Shown here: positions 7,106-15,365 of the stretch, piece after piece
How positions within the stretch are numbered: position 1 is the first letter of the stretch
How the letters are laid out: the number at the start of each line of letters is the position of its first letter
From: an uncultured Treponema sp.
GTDB lineage: Bacteria; Spirochaetota; Spirochaetia; Treponematales; Treponemataceae
NCBI GenBank assembly: GCA_949300145.1
Contig: CASGDA010000005.1
Span: forward strand, 124,001-188,000
Direction: 5' to 3'
Length of the DNA: 64,000 nucleotides
Translations under genes and position numbers: made by a program
The notes under the pieces: generated by a model
The model's input: the letters and a program-made list of their open reading frames with translations, nothing else
Told to the model about the DNA's origin: nothing
Database searches by the model: none

Positions 7106-7951
7106 CTACAAATTCAGGGCGGAAACGCGCGCCATCTTTTCAGCCATCGTGGTGCGCGTGTAAATCCGTGTCGTCTCGATGGAAGTGTGGCCTAGAAGAT
7201 CAGCTAGTTCCGGCAGATTCTTGAAATTCAGGTAATACTCTTTGGCAAAAAAATGGCGGAAATTATGCGCATGGACGTAATTCACCGGCATTTTCAGGGC
7301 CTCTCTGATCCGGTTGAAATCGCGCCAGATGGCGCTTTTGTCCATCATTCGCGATGAATTCTTTTTCGAGCGGAACACGATGCCAGATGTGATTCCGTTC
7401 CTGCCGCAGTATTCCCTGAGAAGGGCACATACCGCCGGAGGAATAAACACTTCCCGTGCCCTCCCCTTATTCCTCACAAAACATATTCCGGAAGACAAGA
7501 TTTCCACAGTCACGAACACAAGCTCTCCCACGCGCATCCCGGATGAGGCGAGCGTCCGCATGATGCAGTAGGCACGCTCGTTCCCCATTTCCCGCGCCTT
7601 TTGCAGCATGGCTTTGTAATCCTCTCTGGAAAAAACCGACTCAAGGCTGGTTCTACGCTGCAGACGGACGGTTCTGAGATGGAGATGTTCCGAAGCAGCG
7701 AACATTCTGAAAAAGCGGTTCAATGAAATCACCACCGAATTGCAGCCGCTTTCTTTGCGCCGCCGGGAAAGAAAATCACGGTACGTCCGGAGCACCGGCA
7801 TAGTTATTCCGCCGACCGAATTTTCCGCGCACCACGAAAGAAAAATACGCACATCGCTAATGTACTTTACCACTGTGGCCGCTGCCTTGTCCTCCTCGAT
7901 GAGCCGTCTCTCAAACTCAGGGAGACTTGCGAATGCCTTGCTGACTTTCAT
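7106..7951 (-). CDS. Tyrosine recombinase / integrase
   Basis: The 281-residue protein has an N-terminal SAM-like core-binding domain (about 10-95) and a C-terminal catalytic domain. The catalytic residues are visible: Arg140 (SSGMRVGEL), Lys162 (RNKGRAREVF), His229-Arg232 (HNFRHFFA), His255 (LGHTSIETT) and nucleophile Tyr264 (RIYTRTT). The set is complete, so activity is plausible. Length fits the XerC/D or phage-integrase class. The start has GGAGG eight bases upstream. Partner genes such as an excisionase are absent. It lies between the channel gene and the ankyrin remnants, so it may have mobilised one of those segments. No att pair was identified by eye. Confidence 0.9.
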   Translation of the reverse strand: MKVSKAFASLPEFERRLIEEDKAAATVVKYISDVRIFLSWCAENSVGGITMPVLRTYRDFLSRRRKESGCNSVVISLNRFFRMFAASEHLHLRTVRLQRRTSLESVFSREDYKAMLQKAREMGNERAYCIMRTLASSGMRVGELVFVTVEILSSGICFVRNKGRAREVFIPPAVCALLREYCGRNGITSGIVFRSKKNSSRMMDKSAIWRDFNRIREALKMPVNYVHAHNFRHFFAKEYYLNFKNLPELADLLGHTSIETTRIYTRTTMAEKMARVSALNL

Positions 7952-8093
7952 ATCAAACCCTCCAAATTGAACAAAATTTCCGTATCCCCGAAAGAATACA
8001 ATTCCACTTTACAATGAAGACTTCAATTTAGAATGTCCACAGCAAAGGCGCAGTGCTGAATTTTTTGTTATACGGAATGAGGGAATAGAATCA

Positions 8094-8126
8094 ATGCAGA
8101 TTCGGAATCAAATTCCAAATCTGCAT
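8094..8126. repeat. Inverted repeat at the end of the ankyrin remnant
   Basis: ATGCAGATT (8094-8102) pairs with AATCTGCAT (8118-8126). Inside, after one mismatch, GGAAT pairs with ATTCC across a CAA loop. There is no T-run on the transcribed side, so it is not a typical terminator. It could mark a junction. Confidence 0.5.
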
Positions 8127-8334
8127 AAAAACCAGCTTTTCAAAAGCGGATTTGCCAGCATTTCGTCGCACCCGACGGCCTCGGCAAAGAAAGTGTTTTC
8201 GGAAATCGAGCCGGTGATACGGCAGGGGAATTCCATAAAGCCATTCATCACCGGGCTGACAAAGGGCGGTTTCCTTGAAATCCGCGCCCGCGTCAAGCAG
8301 CAGGCGAACAACGTCCGCATGACCATAGCCGGCC

Positions 8335-8403
8335 GGACGCGCCCATTCTAGCAGATTTTTCGCCGCGCGTCTTCCCGCTTTCTGGGAGCGAGGGAGAAAG
8401 GAG
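8335..8403. repeat. 69-bp direct repeat, copy 1
   Basis: It matches the segment at 9280-9348 with one visible mismatch. It contains CCCATTCTAGCAGATTTTTC and CTTTCTGGGAGCGAGGGAGA. The offset is 945 bp, so the intact ankyrin gene lies between the two copies. Confidence 0.9.
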
Positions 8404-8423
8404 AGAGAATGAAACGGCAAGCG

Positions 8424-9248
8424 TCAGCGGTGTAAATACGCCTCGTCTACCGTTTTTACATTAACGTTCGCGCCCGCATCGATCAGCAGCTGGGAAATGT
8501 CCTCATAGCCATTGGATATGGCAATTGACAACGCTGTTAAATTGTCTCTCCTTCTCGCGTTGACGTCCGCGCCCGCGTCAAGCAGCATCCGGGCAATGTC
8601 CGCATGACCATTGTTTGCGGCTTCCATCAGCGCTGTCTGTCCCCATCTATCATCTTGCGCGTTGACGTCCGCGCCCGCGTCAAGCAGCAGCCGGACAACA
8701 TCCGCATCGCCATTTTCTGCGGCATTCATCAGCAGTGTCTCGCCAAAGTGATATTTCACGTTGACATCCGCGCCAGCGTCAATCAGTATCTGGGCCATTT
8801 CCTTATACGGATGATATTTAAATCCTTCGGCATACCTCAGCGCTGTGTCGCCGTCGTCTGTTTTCGCGTTGACGTCCGCTCCGGCGTCAAGCAGCAGACG
8901 GACAACGTCCGCGTGACCATCGTATGCGGCATCCATCAGCGCTGTTTTGCCGTCTTCCGTTTTCGCGTTGACGTCCGCTCCAGCGTCAAGCAGCAGACGG
9001 ACAACGTCCGCGTGACCATACCTCGCGGCAAACATCAGCGCTGTCCAGCCTCGTTTATTTTGCGCATCAACGTCAGCACCTGCGGCTAGCGCGCTTTGAA
9101 CCTGCGCCAAATTGCCTTCTTTCGCCGCAGTTAGCAGCGTTTCATTGGTGTCGGATTGGCGTTCCTGGCCGCCCAACGGCAGCGTGGACGCGAAAAGCGC
9201 GATCGCGGCCGCGAGCAGGATGATTGTGCGGGATGTGTTGCGTTGCAT
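8424..9248 (-). CDS. Exported ankyrin-repeat protein
   Basis: I start at the ATG at 9248 because AAAGGA lies seven bases upstream and the protein then begins with a good signal peptide (NTSRTIILLAAAIALFASTL). The mature part is a chain of about seven ankyrin repeats with the phrases ADVVRLLLDAGADVNAKTDD, TALMFAARYGHADVV and DISQLLIDAGANVN. A longer open frame upstream runs into the repeated flank and is not needed. Ankyrin stacks bind proteins; with a signal peptide this one should act in the periplasm or outside. Several repeats are nearly identical in DNA, which makes the gene prone to repeat gain and loss. Broken relatives lie on both sides. Confidence 0.85.
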   Translation of the reverse strand: MQRNTSRTIILLAAAIALFASTLPLGGQERQSDTNETLLTAAKEGNLAQVQSALAAGADVDAQNKRGWTALMFAARYGHADVVRLLLDAGADVNAKTEDGKTALMDAAYDGHADVVRLLLDAGADVNAKTDDGDTALRYAEGFKYHPYKEMAQILIDAGADVNVKYHFGETLLMNAAENGDADVVRLLLDAGADVNAQDDRWGQTALMEAANNGHADIARMLLDAGADVNARRRDNLTALSIAISNGYEDISQLLIDAGANVNVKTVDEAYLHR

Positions 9249-9279
9249 AGACGTCCTTTGCCCGGAATGGCACAAGTCC

Positions 9280-9348
9280 GGACACGCCCATTCTAGCAGA
9301 TTTTTCGCCGCGCGTCTTCCCGCTTTCTGGGAGCGAGGGAGAAAGGAG
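9280..9348. repeat. 69-bp direct repeat, copy 2
   Basis: Second copy of the segment at 8335-8403, immediately upstream of the intact ankyrin gene. It probably holds the upstream region (possibly the promoter) that was duplicated with the gene. A GC palindrome (GCCCGGCCGGGC) starts a few bases further on. Confidence 0.9.
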
Positions 9349-9402
9349 GAAGCCCGGCCGGGCACGGCGGGGAGGCGCAATCGAGCTGGAAGGATTCGCG
9401 GT

Positions 9403-9666
9403 CTATTTTTGCGCGCCCGCCTCGGTCAGCAGCTGGACGATGTCTTCATGACCACTCATTGCGGCAAACATCAACGCTGTCTCATTCCACTCGTCTTTCG
9501 CGTTGACGTCCGCTCCAGCGTCAAGCAGCAGACGGACAACGTCCGCGTGACCATACCTCGCGGCAAACATCAGCGCTGTTCCGCCTCTTTTCCTTTGCGC
9601 GTCGACGTTCGCTCCAGCGTCCAACAGCAGCTGAGTAATTTCCGCATGACCATTGCCCGCGGCGCT
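9403..9666 (-). pseudogene. 5'-truncated ankyrin-repeat gene
   Basis: The frame reads AAGNGHAEITQLLLDAGANV, then TALMFAARYGHADVVRLLLD and HEDIVQLLTEAGAQK before the stop. It has no signal peptide, and the first repeat is cut at an A9 run beside the tandem repeat array. Its second repeat is almost identical to one in the intact gene. The break point next to the array suggests that the array, or the event that produced it, removed the 5' part. Confidence 0.65.
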
Positions 9667-9689
9667 TTTTTTTTGTCAGTGTGCCTTAC

Positions 9690-9950
9690 GTTTTACAGAA
9701 TAGGTGACTCCAGACTTCCAGAACAGACGACAACTGAGTTCCAGAACAGGCGACTCCAGGCTTCCAGAACAGGCGACTCCAGGCTTCCAGAACAGGCGAC
9801 TCCAGGCTTCCAGAACAGGCGACTCCAGACTTCCAGAACAGGCGACTCCAGACTTCCAGAACGGCGACTCCAGACTTCCAGAACGGCGACTCCAGACTTC
9901 CGGAACGGCGACTCCAGACTTCTGGAATAAGCAACTACGGACCTTCAGAA
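9690..9950. repeat. Tandem array of 22/23-bp units (minisatellite)
   Basis: The unit is GGCGACTCCAG(G/A)CTTCCAGAAC with an optional final A. About eight good units lie between 9749 and 9928, with degenerate units at both edges (for example GACGACAACTGAGTTCCAG at the left). Left-hand units are 23 bp and right-hand ones 22 bp, so the array cannot keep one reading frame. Purine and pyrimidine blocks give TCTGGAAG/CTTCCAGA partial dyads. Between it and 10038 there is no gene. Confidence 0.9.
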
Positions 9951-10038
9951 CAGGTAAGGACAGCTTGCCAAACCAGGTGAGGGACGCTTAAAGCCCTTCG
10001 GAACCGGAGCGCAGAAACAAAAGTTCTATTCGTCTACC

Positions 10039-11121
10039 CTACTCGCAGCGGAACGTGTGTCCCTGCACCTTTCGCACAAACTCATAGTCGATGGTCGCCT
10101 TCAACCCATCTTCTAGTTTAACGGGCGGCGTGAAATCCGTGCGCTTAATGTTGTTCGCAACGAAGTACGTATTCTGGCAAAACTTTTTTACGCGGATAGA
10201 GTTGATTGCGAACTTTTTACGAAGGATCCATCCGAGCAAATCAAAGCACAGCCCGCCGAAATACGCAAGCGGATACGGAAAGTGCACGAGGCGCGTTTTA
10301 TGTTTGCCGAGATATTTGTATACGTCGAGGACAAGACGATTCATGTCGTAGGCGGGCTCGTCGCAGTAATTGTACAAATGCTCTCCCGGTTCGCTGTCGT
10401 GCGTCAGCTCGTACTCAATGAATGCCGCGACGTTTTCCACATAGTTCATGCTCTTGCGGTTTGTGCCTTTCCCGACCATCGGGAACTTTCCGCCCGCTAT
10501 CTGGCGCAGCAGGTTATACACGTTGCCGCGGTTCTGCTCGCCGAATATCACCGTCGGCCTGATAATCACGGCGCGGTTTGCGGTGCTGTCTGCAAGCCAC
10601 TCGCGGTGCACGCCTTCTGCCAGATACTTCGTGCGCCCGTAATCGTTAAAGTACGCAATCGCACCGCTTTCGTCCGTGCCCGCGGGCGCAAAGCCGTACA
10701 CGGCGACGGAGCTTGTAAACACGACGGTGCGGATACCGAGCGCGGTACAGGCGGCGCACACGTGGCGCGAGCCTTCCACGTTTACTTCGTCGTAAAGCGT
10801 CTTGGGCGTCACGTCGTCTCGGTGTTCCGCGGCAAGGTTAATGACGGCGTCGCTTCCGCGAAGCGCGTCAATGAGCGGCTGCATGGGCTGGAGCCGCGCG
10901 GCCTCGGCAGCAGCTCCGGGCGCAGTATCGGCATCGGTGAGGCTTTCTGCAAACTCCGCTTGTTTCTCCGGCGCGTTTCGTATGTCGCAGCGTGTCCAAA
11001 GTTCCGGGTACGCGTGCGAGCAGCGCTTATCGGCAATGCGCACGGTGTGTCCCGCTTCCAAGAGCCGCTTGGTCAGCCGCGTGCCTAAAAAGCCTGAACC
11101 GCCGATTATCGTGATGGTCAT
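10039..11121 (-). CDS. NAD-dependent sugar epimerase/dehydratase (extended SDR)
   Basis: The 360-residue protein opens with the Rossmann motif IIGGSGFLGTRL. It carries VINLAAEHRDDVTP, the Ser-containing FTSSVAVYG and the catalytic Y-x-x-x-K as NDYGRTKYLAE, then VIIRPTVIFGEQNRGNVYNL. This fits nucleotide-sugar 4-epimerases or 4,6-modifying enzymes; the precise substrate cannot be told. An insertion between about residues 60 and 80 (DADTAPGAAAEAARLQP) is longer than usual. It is the last gene of the polysaccharide operon and overlaps the preceding glycosyltransferase by four bases, so translation is coupled. Confidence 0.85.
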   Translation of the reverse strand: MTITIIGGSGFLGTRLTKRLLEAGHTVRIADKRCSHAYPELWTRCDIRNAPEKQAEFAESLTDADTAPGAAAEAARLQPMQPLIDALRGSDAVINLAAEHRDDVTPKTLYDEVNVEGSRHVCAACTALGIRTVVFTSSVAVYGFAPAGTDESGAIAYFNDYGRTKYLAEGVHREWLADSTANRAVIIRPTVIFGEQNRGNVYNLLRQIAGGKFPMVGKGTNRKSMNYVENVAAFIEYELTHDSEPGEHLYNYCDEPAYDMNRLVLDVYKYLGKHKTRLVHFPYPLAYFGGLCFDLLGWILRKKFAINSIRVKKFCQNTYFVANNIKRTDFTPPVKLEDGLKATIDYEFVRKVQGHTFRCE

Positions 11122-11933
11122 GGGGTGCTCCGTAAATAACGATATATATAGCTAAGCAGTTTTTTCGGAAGCAGGCGGACAGGCACTCGTACCAGCACCA
11201 ATGACAGGTACTCCCATGCAGAAAGGAAATGGGAGCGATATTGTCTTTTTAAGAAAAAGAGCTCTTTGCGGCAATAAGAAATACCATGCCGCCTGCCAAT
11301 CATGTCATTGCCGATACGGGCTTTAACTAATACCTCTGCAAGATTCGCTGCCCTATAGCCTGCCTGTATGAGACGAATCCATAAGTCATAATCTTCAAAA
11401 CGGGGAACTTCCTGATAGCCGCCTGCCGCTTGCACAGCAGCTTTTCTGAACATCACCGCCATATGATTAAACGCATTACGTTTCTTTAAATAGCGTACAA
11501 TTTCTGTGTGCTGAACGGGAACATACCGCCGGGATACCACGGTGTTTTCATCATCAGTAAACTCATCGATATAACCGGACAGCAAGGCAATTTCCGGATG
11601 CAGCTCCATAAATGCTGCCTGCTTTTCAAAGCGTGCCGGCACACAGATGTCGTCACTGTCCATACGGGCGACAAGCTCCGTACGCACAAATTGCAGCCCG
11701 TAGTTCAGCGCATAACCGAGCCCGCGGTTTTCTTCATAGCCGACGACCTCAAGCGGCAGTTTTCCGCGCCACGATTCAATGACGCATTCAAGCTCCGGCG
11801 TGAGCACGCCGTCTTTGACGAGCACAACACGGTCCGGCTGCAGCGTGTTGTCCGCGATGCTCTGTAAGGATTCATCAAGGAAAGCCGGACTGTCGCTTTT
11901 GTATACCGACTGCAAAACAGTAAAAGGCGTCAT
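11118..11933 (-). CDS. Family 2 glycosyltransferase
   Basis: The 271-residue protein starts MTPFTVLQSVYKSDSPAFLD. It has VVLVKDGVLTPELE and ENRGLGYALNYGLQFVRTEL, then the metal-binding RMDSDDICVPARF. The acceptor-side pattern GGYQEVPRFEDYDLWIRLIQ follows. This is the GT-A fold, in the subgroup that resembles amylovoran/EPS transferases. It adds a sugar on the cytoplasmic face of the membrane during repeat-unit assembly; donor and acceptor are unknown. The C-terminus is basic and hydrophobic and may touch the membrane. It overlaps both neighbours by four bases. Confidence 0.88.
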   Translation of the reverse strand: MTPFTVLQSVYKSDSPAFLDESLQSIADNTLQPDRVVLVKDGVLTPELECVIESWRGKLPLEVVGYEENRGLGYALNYGLQFVRTELVARMDSDDICVPARFEKQAAFMELHPEIALLSGYIDEFTDDENTVVSRRYVPVQHTEIVRYLKKRNAFNHMAVMFRKAAVQAAGGYQEVPRFEDYDLWIRLIQAGYRAANLAEVLVKARIGNDMIGRRHGISYCRKELFFLKRQYRSHFLSAWEYLSLVLVRVPVRLLPKKLLSYIYRYLRSTP

Positions 11934-13216
11934 TGCCAGGAACCTCCTTCTGCAGAATATGTGGACATTCTAAAAACTTTTACACCAATTCTGTAAAAAA
12001 GCAGAAAAACTGAATAAGCAGGACACAAGAAAAAATTTCTTACTGAAACGAATGACAGAGAAACAAACAGAATTAAGGAAACCAAACCAAAATAAAAAAT
12101 CTGAAAGTTGTCCAAAAAGGATTCGCTTTTACTGCAATTTTTCTTTAGAAAATATATAAGTGTCTTTAAACAAGGCAACGTGATAAAAAGAGCTAAAATT
12201 GGGATCAGATTTTTTTCGACCGGAAAAATAAAAAACGGCGCGGCAAATCTAATCACAACAAGACCAAAATTTGATATAAACCTGTATTTTTCTGAAAGGC
12301 TGTTATGCATCAGGTAGAACATCATCAGAAAAAGGCAAGCCAAAGAAAACAAATACAGCGGCAATCCTAATATCAGCAATATCACATAAGACATTGTGAT
12401 AACAAACAATCTGCAATTCATGGCTAAAAGCATCTTAGCCTTGCAAAATTTTAATTCATGCTTTGTCAGCCGCTGCGTGGGTTCAGTCTCATTATTTATT
12501 GAATAAACATCATTTATAATATAACCAACTTCATAAATCACATTTATGATAAACCATGAGAAAAACAGAGAGATAAAATTTTTTATTGCACTGCCGTCAA
12601 GAACAAAAATATGAAAATAAACAACCGCCGGTAAAACGCTTGTCACAAAAAACGATGCAATACCGGACAACCCTTTGTACCGGGTTTTAAATGAATAAGC
12701 CAGAGGGAAGAAAAATTCAAACGCAGACATTTCTTTCTTGATAAAAAGCTTTTCATCTGCACTTTCCAACAAATCAGAATCGGTTTTATTATCCGTGCAA
12801 ACAAACATATTTTTATATTTGTAATGTTTTTGCAAAACATTCAGCTTTTTACCGGTCTGCGCATGAAACCCTTCTACACCGAAAAAAGATGAAGCTTTTT
12901 GAACGATCCCTTCCGGAGCATTTGAAATAATCACAACTGTCGAATTCTTTTTCTTTTCCTCAAGGATATTTTTTATGGAAGCATCTATACCGAAGTTTGA
13001 TATATCAAAATCAGATACAAAGGATTGCGGTATTTCGGCAAATTTTCTGTCAATTATTTTCTGCCACAACACCGGGAACAGGCGTGAAAATATTCTGGCA
13101 AGCAACCCTGTATAAAAATGAGTATGAAAATATACATTTAATATGAAAATATGCGAATTTTTCTTCCACAAAGTTCCGTCCAAATCAAAAACAGATATAT
13201 TTTCTACTTCAATCAC
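11930..13216 (-). CDS. HAD phosphatase - UbiA-like prenyltransferase fusion
   Basis: Residues 1-165 form a HAD domain: FDLDGTLWKKNS (motif I), VVIISNAPEGIV (motif II) and CTDNKTDSDLLE (motif IV-like). The remainder has seven to nine hydrophobic helices. The loop YEVGYIINDVYSINNETEPT, then QRL stands where UbiA enzymes have N-D-x-x-D, here partly degraded. Known relatives of this architecture make or modify polyprenyl-phosphate sugars, so a role in the lipid carrier or in polyprenyl-linked sugar supply is plausible. The start is GTG with GAGGAAA upstream. The ancestral stop of the preceding glycosyltransferase overlapped this start by eight bases; a duplication has moved that stop away. Confidence 0.75.
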   Translation of the reverse strand: MIEVENISVFDLDGTLWKKNSHIFILNVYFHTHFYTGLLARIFSRLFPVLWQKIIDRKFAEIPQSFVSDFDISNFGIDASIKNILEEKKKNSTVVIISNAPEGIVQKASSFFGVEGFHAQTGKKLNVLQKHYKYKNMFVCTDNKTDSDLLESADEKLFIKKEMSAFEFFFPLAYSFKTRYKGLSGIASFFVTSVLPAVVYFHIFVLDGSAIKNFISLFFSWFIINVIYEVGYIINDVYSINNETEPTQRLTKHELKFCKAKMLLAMNCRLFVITMSYVILLILGLPLYLFSLACLFLMMFYLMHNSLSEKYRFISNFGLVVIRFAAPFFIFPVEKNLIPILALFITLPCLKTLIYFLKKNCSKSESFLDNFQIFYFGLVSLILFVSLSFVSVRNFFLCPAYSVFLLFYRIGVKVFRMSTYSAEGGSWQ

Positions 13217-13332
13217 ATTTTTCCTCTTTTAATTCACCAAAAACCTTGTTTTTATAGTCTTTAATTCCTTTGAAGTAATAATGAAGATATTTTCTTTTTT
13301 CAGGCAGGATAATCAGATGCACAAACGGGCGC

Positions 13333-13426
13333 ACTGTAAGCATTAAAATAAATTTGATTTTAAATTTTAAAGGCGAATAACTGTAAGCATTAAAATAAAT
13401 TTGATTTTAAATTTTAAAGGCGAATA
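13333..13426. repeat. Perfect 47-bp tandem duplication
   Basis: Two identical 47-bp units (13333-13379 and 13380-13426), each starting ACTGTAAGCATTAAAATAAA, lie head to tail at the 3' end of a glycosyltransferase gene. Because 47 is not a multiple of three, the second unit shifts the frame and introduces an early stop. Confidence 0.95.
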
Positions 13427-14122
13427 CTTCTTATTTAAAAGACAAAGACAGTCCCTGATCTGATAGTAAATACGGACTACAGCCCATTCCTGAATTTCCA
13501 TTCCCAAAAATCTGTGTACTGCATTCCCCAGTCTATGAGTCAGGACGGCGTTTCGGGAAAGACAGCAAAAGAGATTTGCCTGCAAAACACGCCAACATAA
13601 ATCCCAATCCGCCATATCAAGGAATATTTCCGCATTCCAAAAACCGACTTGCCGTAATACATCCAGTTCCGTAAACATTCCGGAAGTGATTACCGACTTT
13701 ACCTGATATATGCCGTCTGCTATTTCTTTTTTCTGCTTCGGCAGGGCAAGCCGGTTCGCATTTTTCTCAAAATATGCAGAGCCCAAAACCCCTTTTTTAT
13801 TTAATTTTCCACAGCAAAACAAATAATCTTGCTTCAGCTGACTGATGAGATTATCGGGACAGAATGAATCCTGATCAAAGAATACGATATAGCAGTTTTC
13901 ATCCAACCCACAAAGATAACGGTTAAACGCATCAGAAAGCCCGAGGTTTTTCCTGTAAGCAATATATTCAACTCCTGCGCAATTTTGAAAGAGATTGGAA
14001 TTATCAGCTTCCGATGTATTGTCCAGCAGCGCGACTTTATCAACAAGCAGAGAAAGCTGAGCAATATTTTCCCGCACACTTGCATCCGGAAAATACAGTG
14101 TTACGACAGCGATTGTCTTCAT
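13367..14122 (-). CDS. Family 2 glycosyltransferase, C-terminus lost by duplication frameshift
   Basis: The 251-residue protein has IAVVTLYFPDASVRENIAQL, AYRKNLGLSDAFNRYLCG, the metal site VFFDQDSFCPDNLI, GFWNAEIFLDMADWDLCWRV and a C-terminal helical part. It resembles rhamnosyltransferase-type GT2 enzymes. The reading ends with MLTVIRL because of the 47-bp tandem duplication. If one unit is removed, the frame continues as MLTVRPFVHLIILPEKRKYL, then HYYFKGIKDYKNKVFGELKE, and ends at 13209, overlapping the next gene's GTG. That longer tail is typical of the family. So about 40 residues are lost and translational coupling to the downstream gene is broken. The catalytic core is intact; activity may survive. 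Confidence 0.88.
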   Translation of the reverse strand: MKTIAVVTLYFPDASVRENIAQLSLLVDKVALLDNTSEADNSNLFQNCAGVEYIAYRKNLGLSDAFNRYLCGLDENCYIVFFDQDSFCPDNLISQLKQDYLFCCGKLNKKGVLGSAYFEKNANRLALPKQKKEIADGIYQVKSVITSGMFTELDVLRQVGFWNAEIFLDMADWDLCWRVLQANLFCCLSRNAVLTHRLGNAVHRFLGMEIQEWAVVRIYYQIRDCLCLLNKKYSPLKFKIKFILMLTVIRL

Positions 14123-15255
14123 TCGGTGATTTTCTGTTTCTGTGATTCCGGCACAAAAACCGATCTCAGCAAAAATCCGGTTATCATGTGCGAAGTGTCA
14201 AAACAATACGGATTAAAAAATGTATAAGCAAGATAAACAAAGTAAATATAGCAGGTAAAATATGAACTGCGGTTTTGCGTACAAAGCGCAAATGTCAAAA
14301 CCAAAAACAACAGGTATCCGATAATTCCGATTTGATTTATAATATATAACGTTTGCAGTTCAAAATAATTATCACCCGTATAATCACGCCAGAATGTTTT
14401 TGCTGTAATTGTATTTCCCACTCCGTTTCCGGTAATTATATTTCCTGAAAGTAAAACACGCGCCTGGTCTTTTCTGATTGCATTGCTAAAATCTGCTTTT
14501 TCCTCCAGAATAGAATAAATCCCGTTAAATAAAACAGGCAATGCAACTGCCGCACAAGCAACAAGCAAACAGGCTTTTAAATCGAAATTGTATATTTTCC
14601 GACCATGAAAAAACCAGGCAAAAACATAATACAGAAAAAGGAAAAACAAACCGATTAAAAATGCTTTGTTTCCCGCAATGAGAGTGGCAAGCAACAGTGC
14701 AATTCTGTAAATCAGCCTATCCTTTTTATAAAAGGCAACAATACAGGCCATAACCAACAACGCATTTCCGTGCAACTGAACCCTTGTCATAAAAACCGAT
14801 CCGAGAGTATAAACGTCACCCCACTCCATCATCCGACTGTAACTTCGTACCGCGCTGTACGTCCCTGTCCGGACGACAATTCCGTAAATCACAAACAGTA
14901 CGATTGCTTTCAAAAAAGCAATTCTTACAAAAGCTTTCGCATAGAATTTCCCGTCTTCCGATTCGTCCATACAGAAAAAAAGGGGTATCATCAGAAGAAT
15001 TTCTGCAAACCTTATAACTCTCCCGACAGCAACCGTCCCATTAAAAGCAACAAGAAAAATACAGAATGAAATATATAATCCGTAAATGCAGAACAACGGC
15101 ATCCGGAAAATCTTTATCCATTTTTTATAAGACAAAAGCGCAAATATCAGTGCAAATACGGATATAAAATGCGAAAGCGGTTTAAACGGAACCTGCAAAA
15201 AAGAACAAAAAATAAAAAGAAGAAATACTATATGTTTGAGCGTTTTTATTGACAT
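14119..15255 (-). CDS. O-antigen polymerase/ligase-like membrane protein (Wzy-like)
   Basis: The 378-residue protein has about ten to twelve hydrophobic helices, starting HIVFLLFIFCSFLQVPFKPL. One larger hydrophilic loop lies in the second half (about 255-310, containing ILLSGNIITGNGVGNTITAK). This topology, with a G-x-G-x-G-N region in a big periplasmic loop, is that of Wzy/WaaL proteins. Sequence conservation in this family is low, so the call rests on topology and position. In a Wzx/Wzy pathway it would join repeat units on the lipid carrier in the periplasm. It overlaps the next gene by four bases. Confidence 0.75.
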   Translation of the reverse strand: MSIKTLKHIVFLLFIFCSFLQVPFKPLSHFISVFALIFALLSYKKWIKIFRMPLFCIYGLYISFCIFLVAFNGTVAVGRVIRFAEILLMIPLFFCMDESEDGKFYAKAFVRIAFLKAIVLFVIYGIVVRTGTYSAVRSYSRMMEWGDVYTLGSVFMTRVQLHGNALLVMACIVAFYKKDRLIYRIALLLATLIAGNKAFLIGLFFLFLYYVFAWFFHGRKIYNFDLKACLLVACAAVALPVLFNGIYSILEEKADFSNAIRKDQARVLLSGNIITGNGVGNTITAKTFWRDYTGDNYFELQTLYIINQIGIIGYLLFLVLTFALCTQNRSSYFTCYIYFVYLAYTFFNPYCFDTSHMITGFLLRSVFVPESQKQKITE

Positions 15256-15365
15256 AAAAAAACTTATATAATTTTATTTTTTACTCTTTCACCAATCATT
15301 GTTTTTATACAAAAGCAAAACTCTCAAGATCTGTAGATATTGTTATTCATTACTAAAAACAAATC

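Larger units (their letters stand above)
8091..8420 (-). pseudogene. Truncated ankyrin-repeat copy
   Basis: Only one clear ankyrin piece is left (GYGHADVVRLLLDAGADF), fused directly to the translated form of the upstream region seen before the intact ankyrin gene (SFLPRSQKAGRRAAKNLLEW). After the single repeat the reading turns into non-repeat sequence. It looks like a deletion product of a second ankyrin gene that shared the same 5' flank. A 69-bp direct repeat links the two copies. Confidence 0.6.

Noticed and set aside
8094-8126. Hairpin as a transcription terminator
   Set aside because: No T-run follows it on either strand.
9112-9934. Open frames through the tandem repeat array on both strands
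   Set aside because: They are produced by the repeat itself; unit lengths of 22 and 23 bp do not keep a frame, and no start signal or known domain is present.
9690-9950. Repeat array as a CRISPR
   Set aside because: Units follow each other directly with no variable spacers, and no cas gene is near.
10282-11088. Long plus-strand frame opposite the epimerase gene
   Set aside because: The minus-strand SDR enzyme with a full motif set explains this region.
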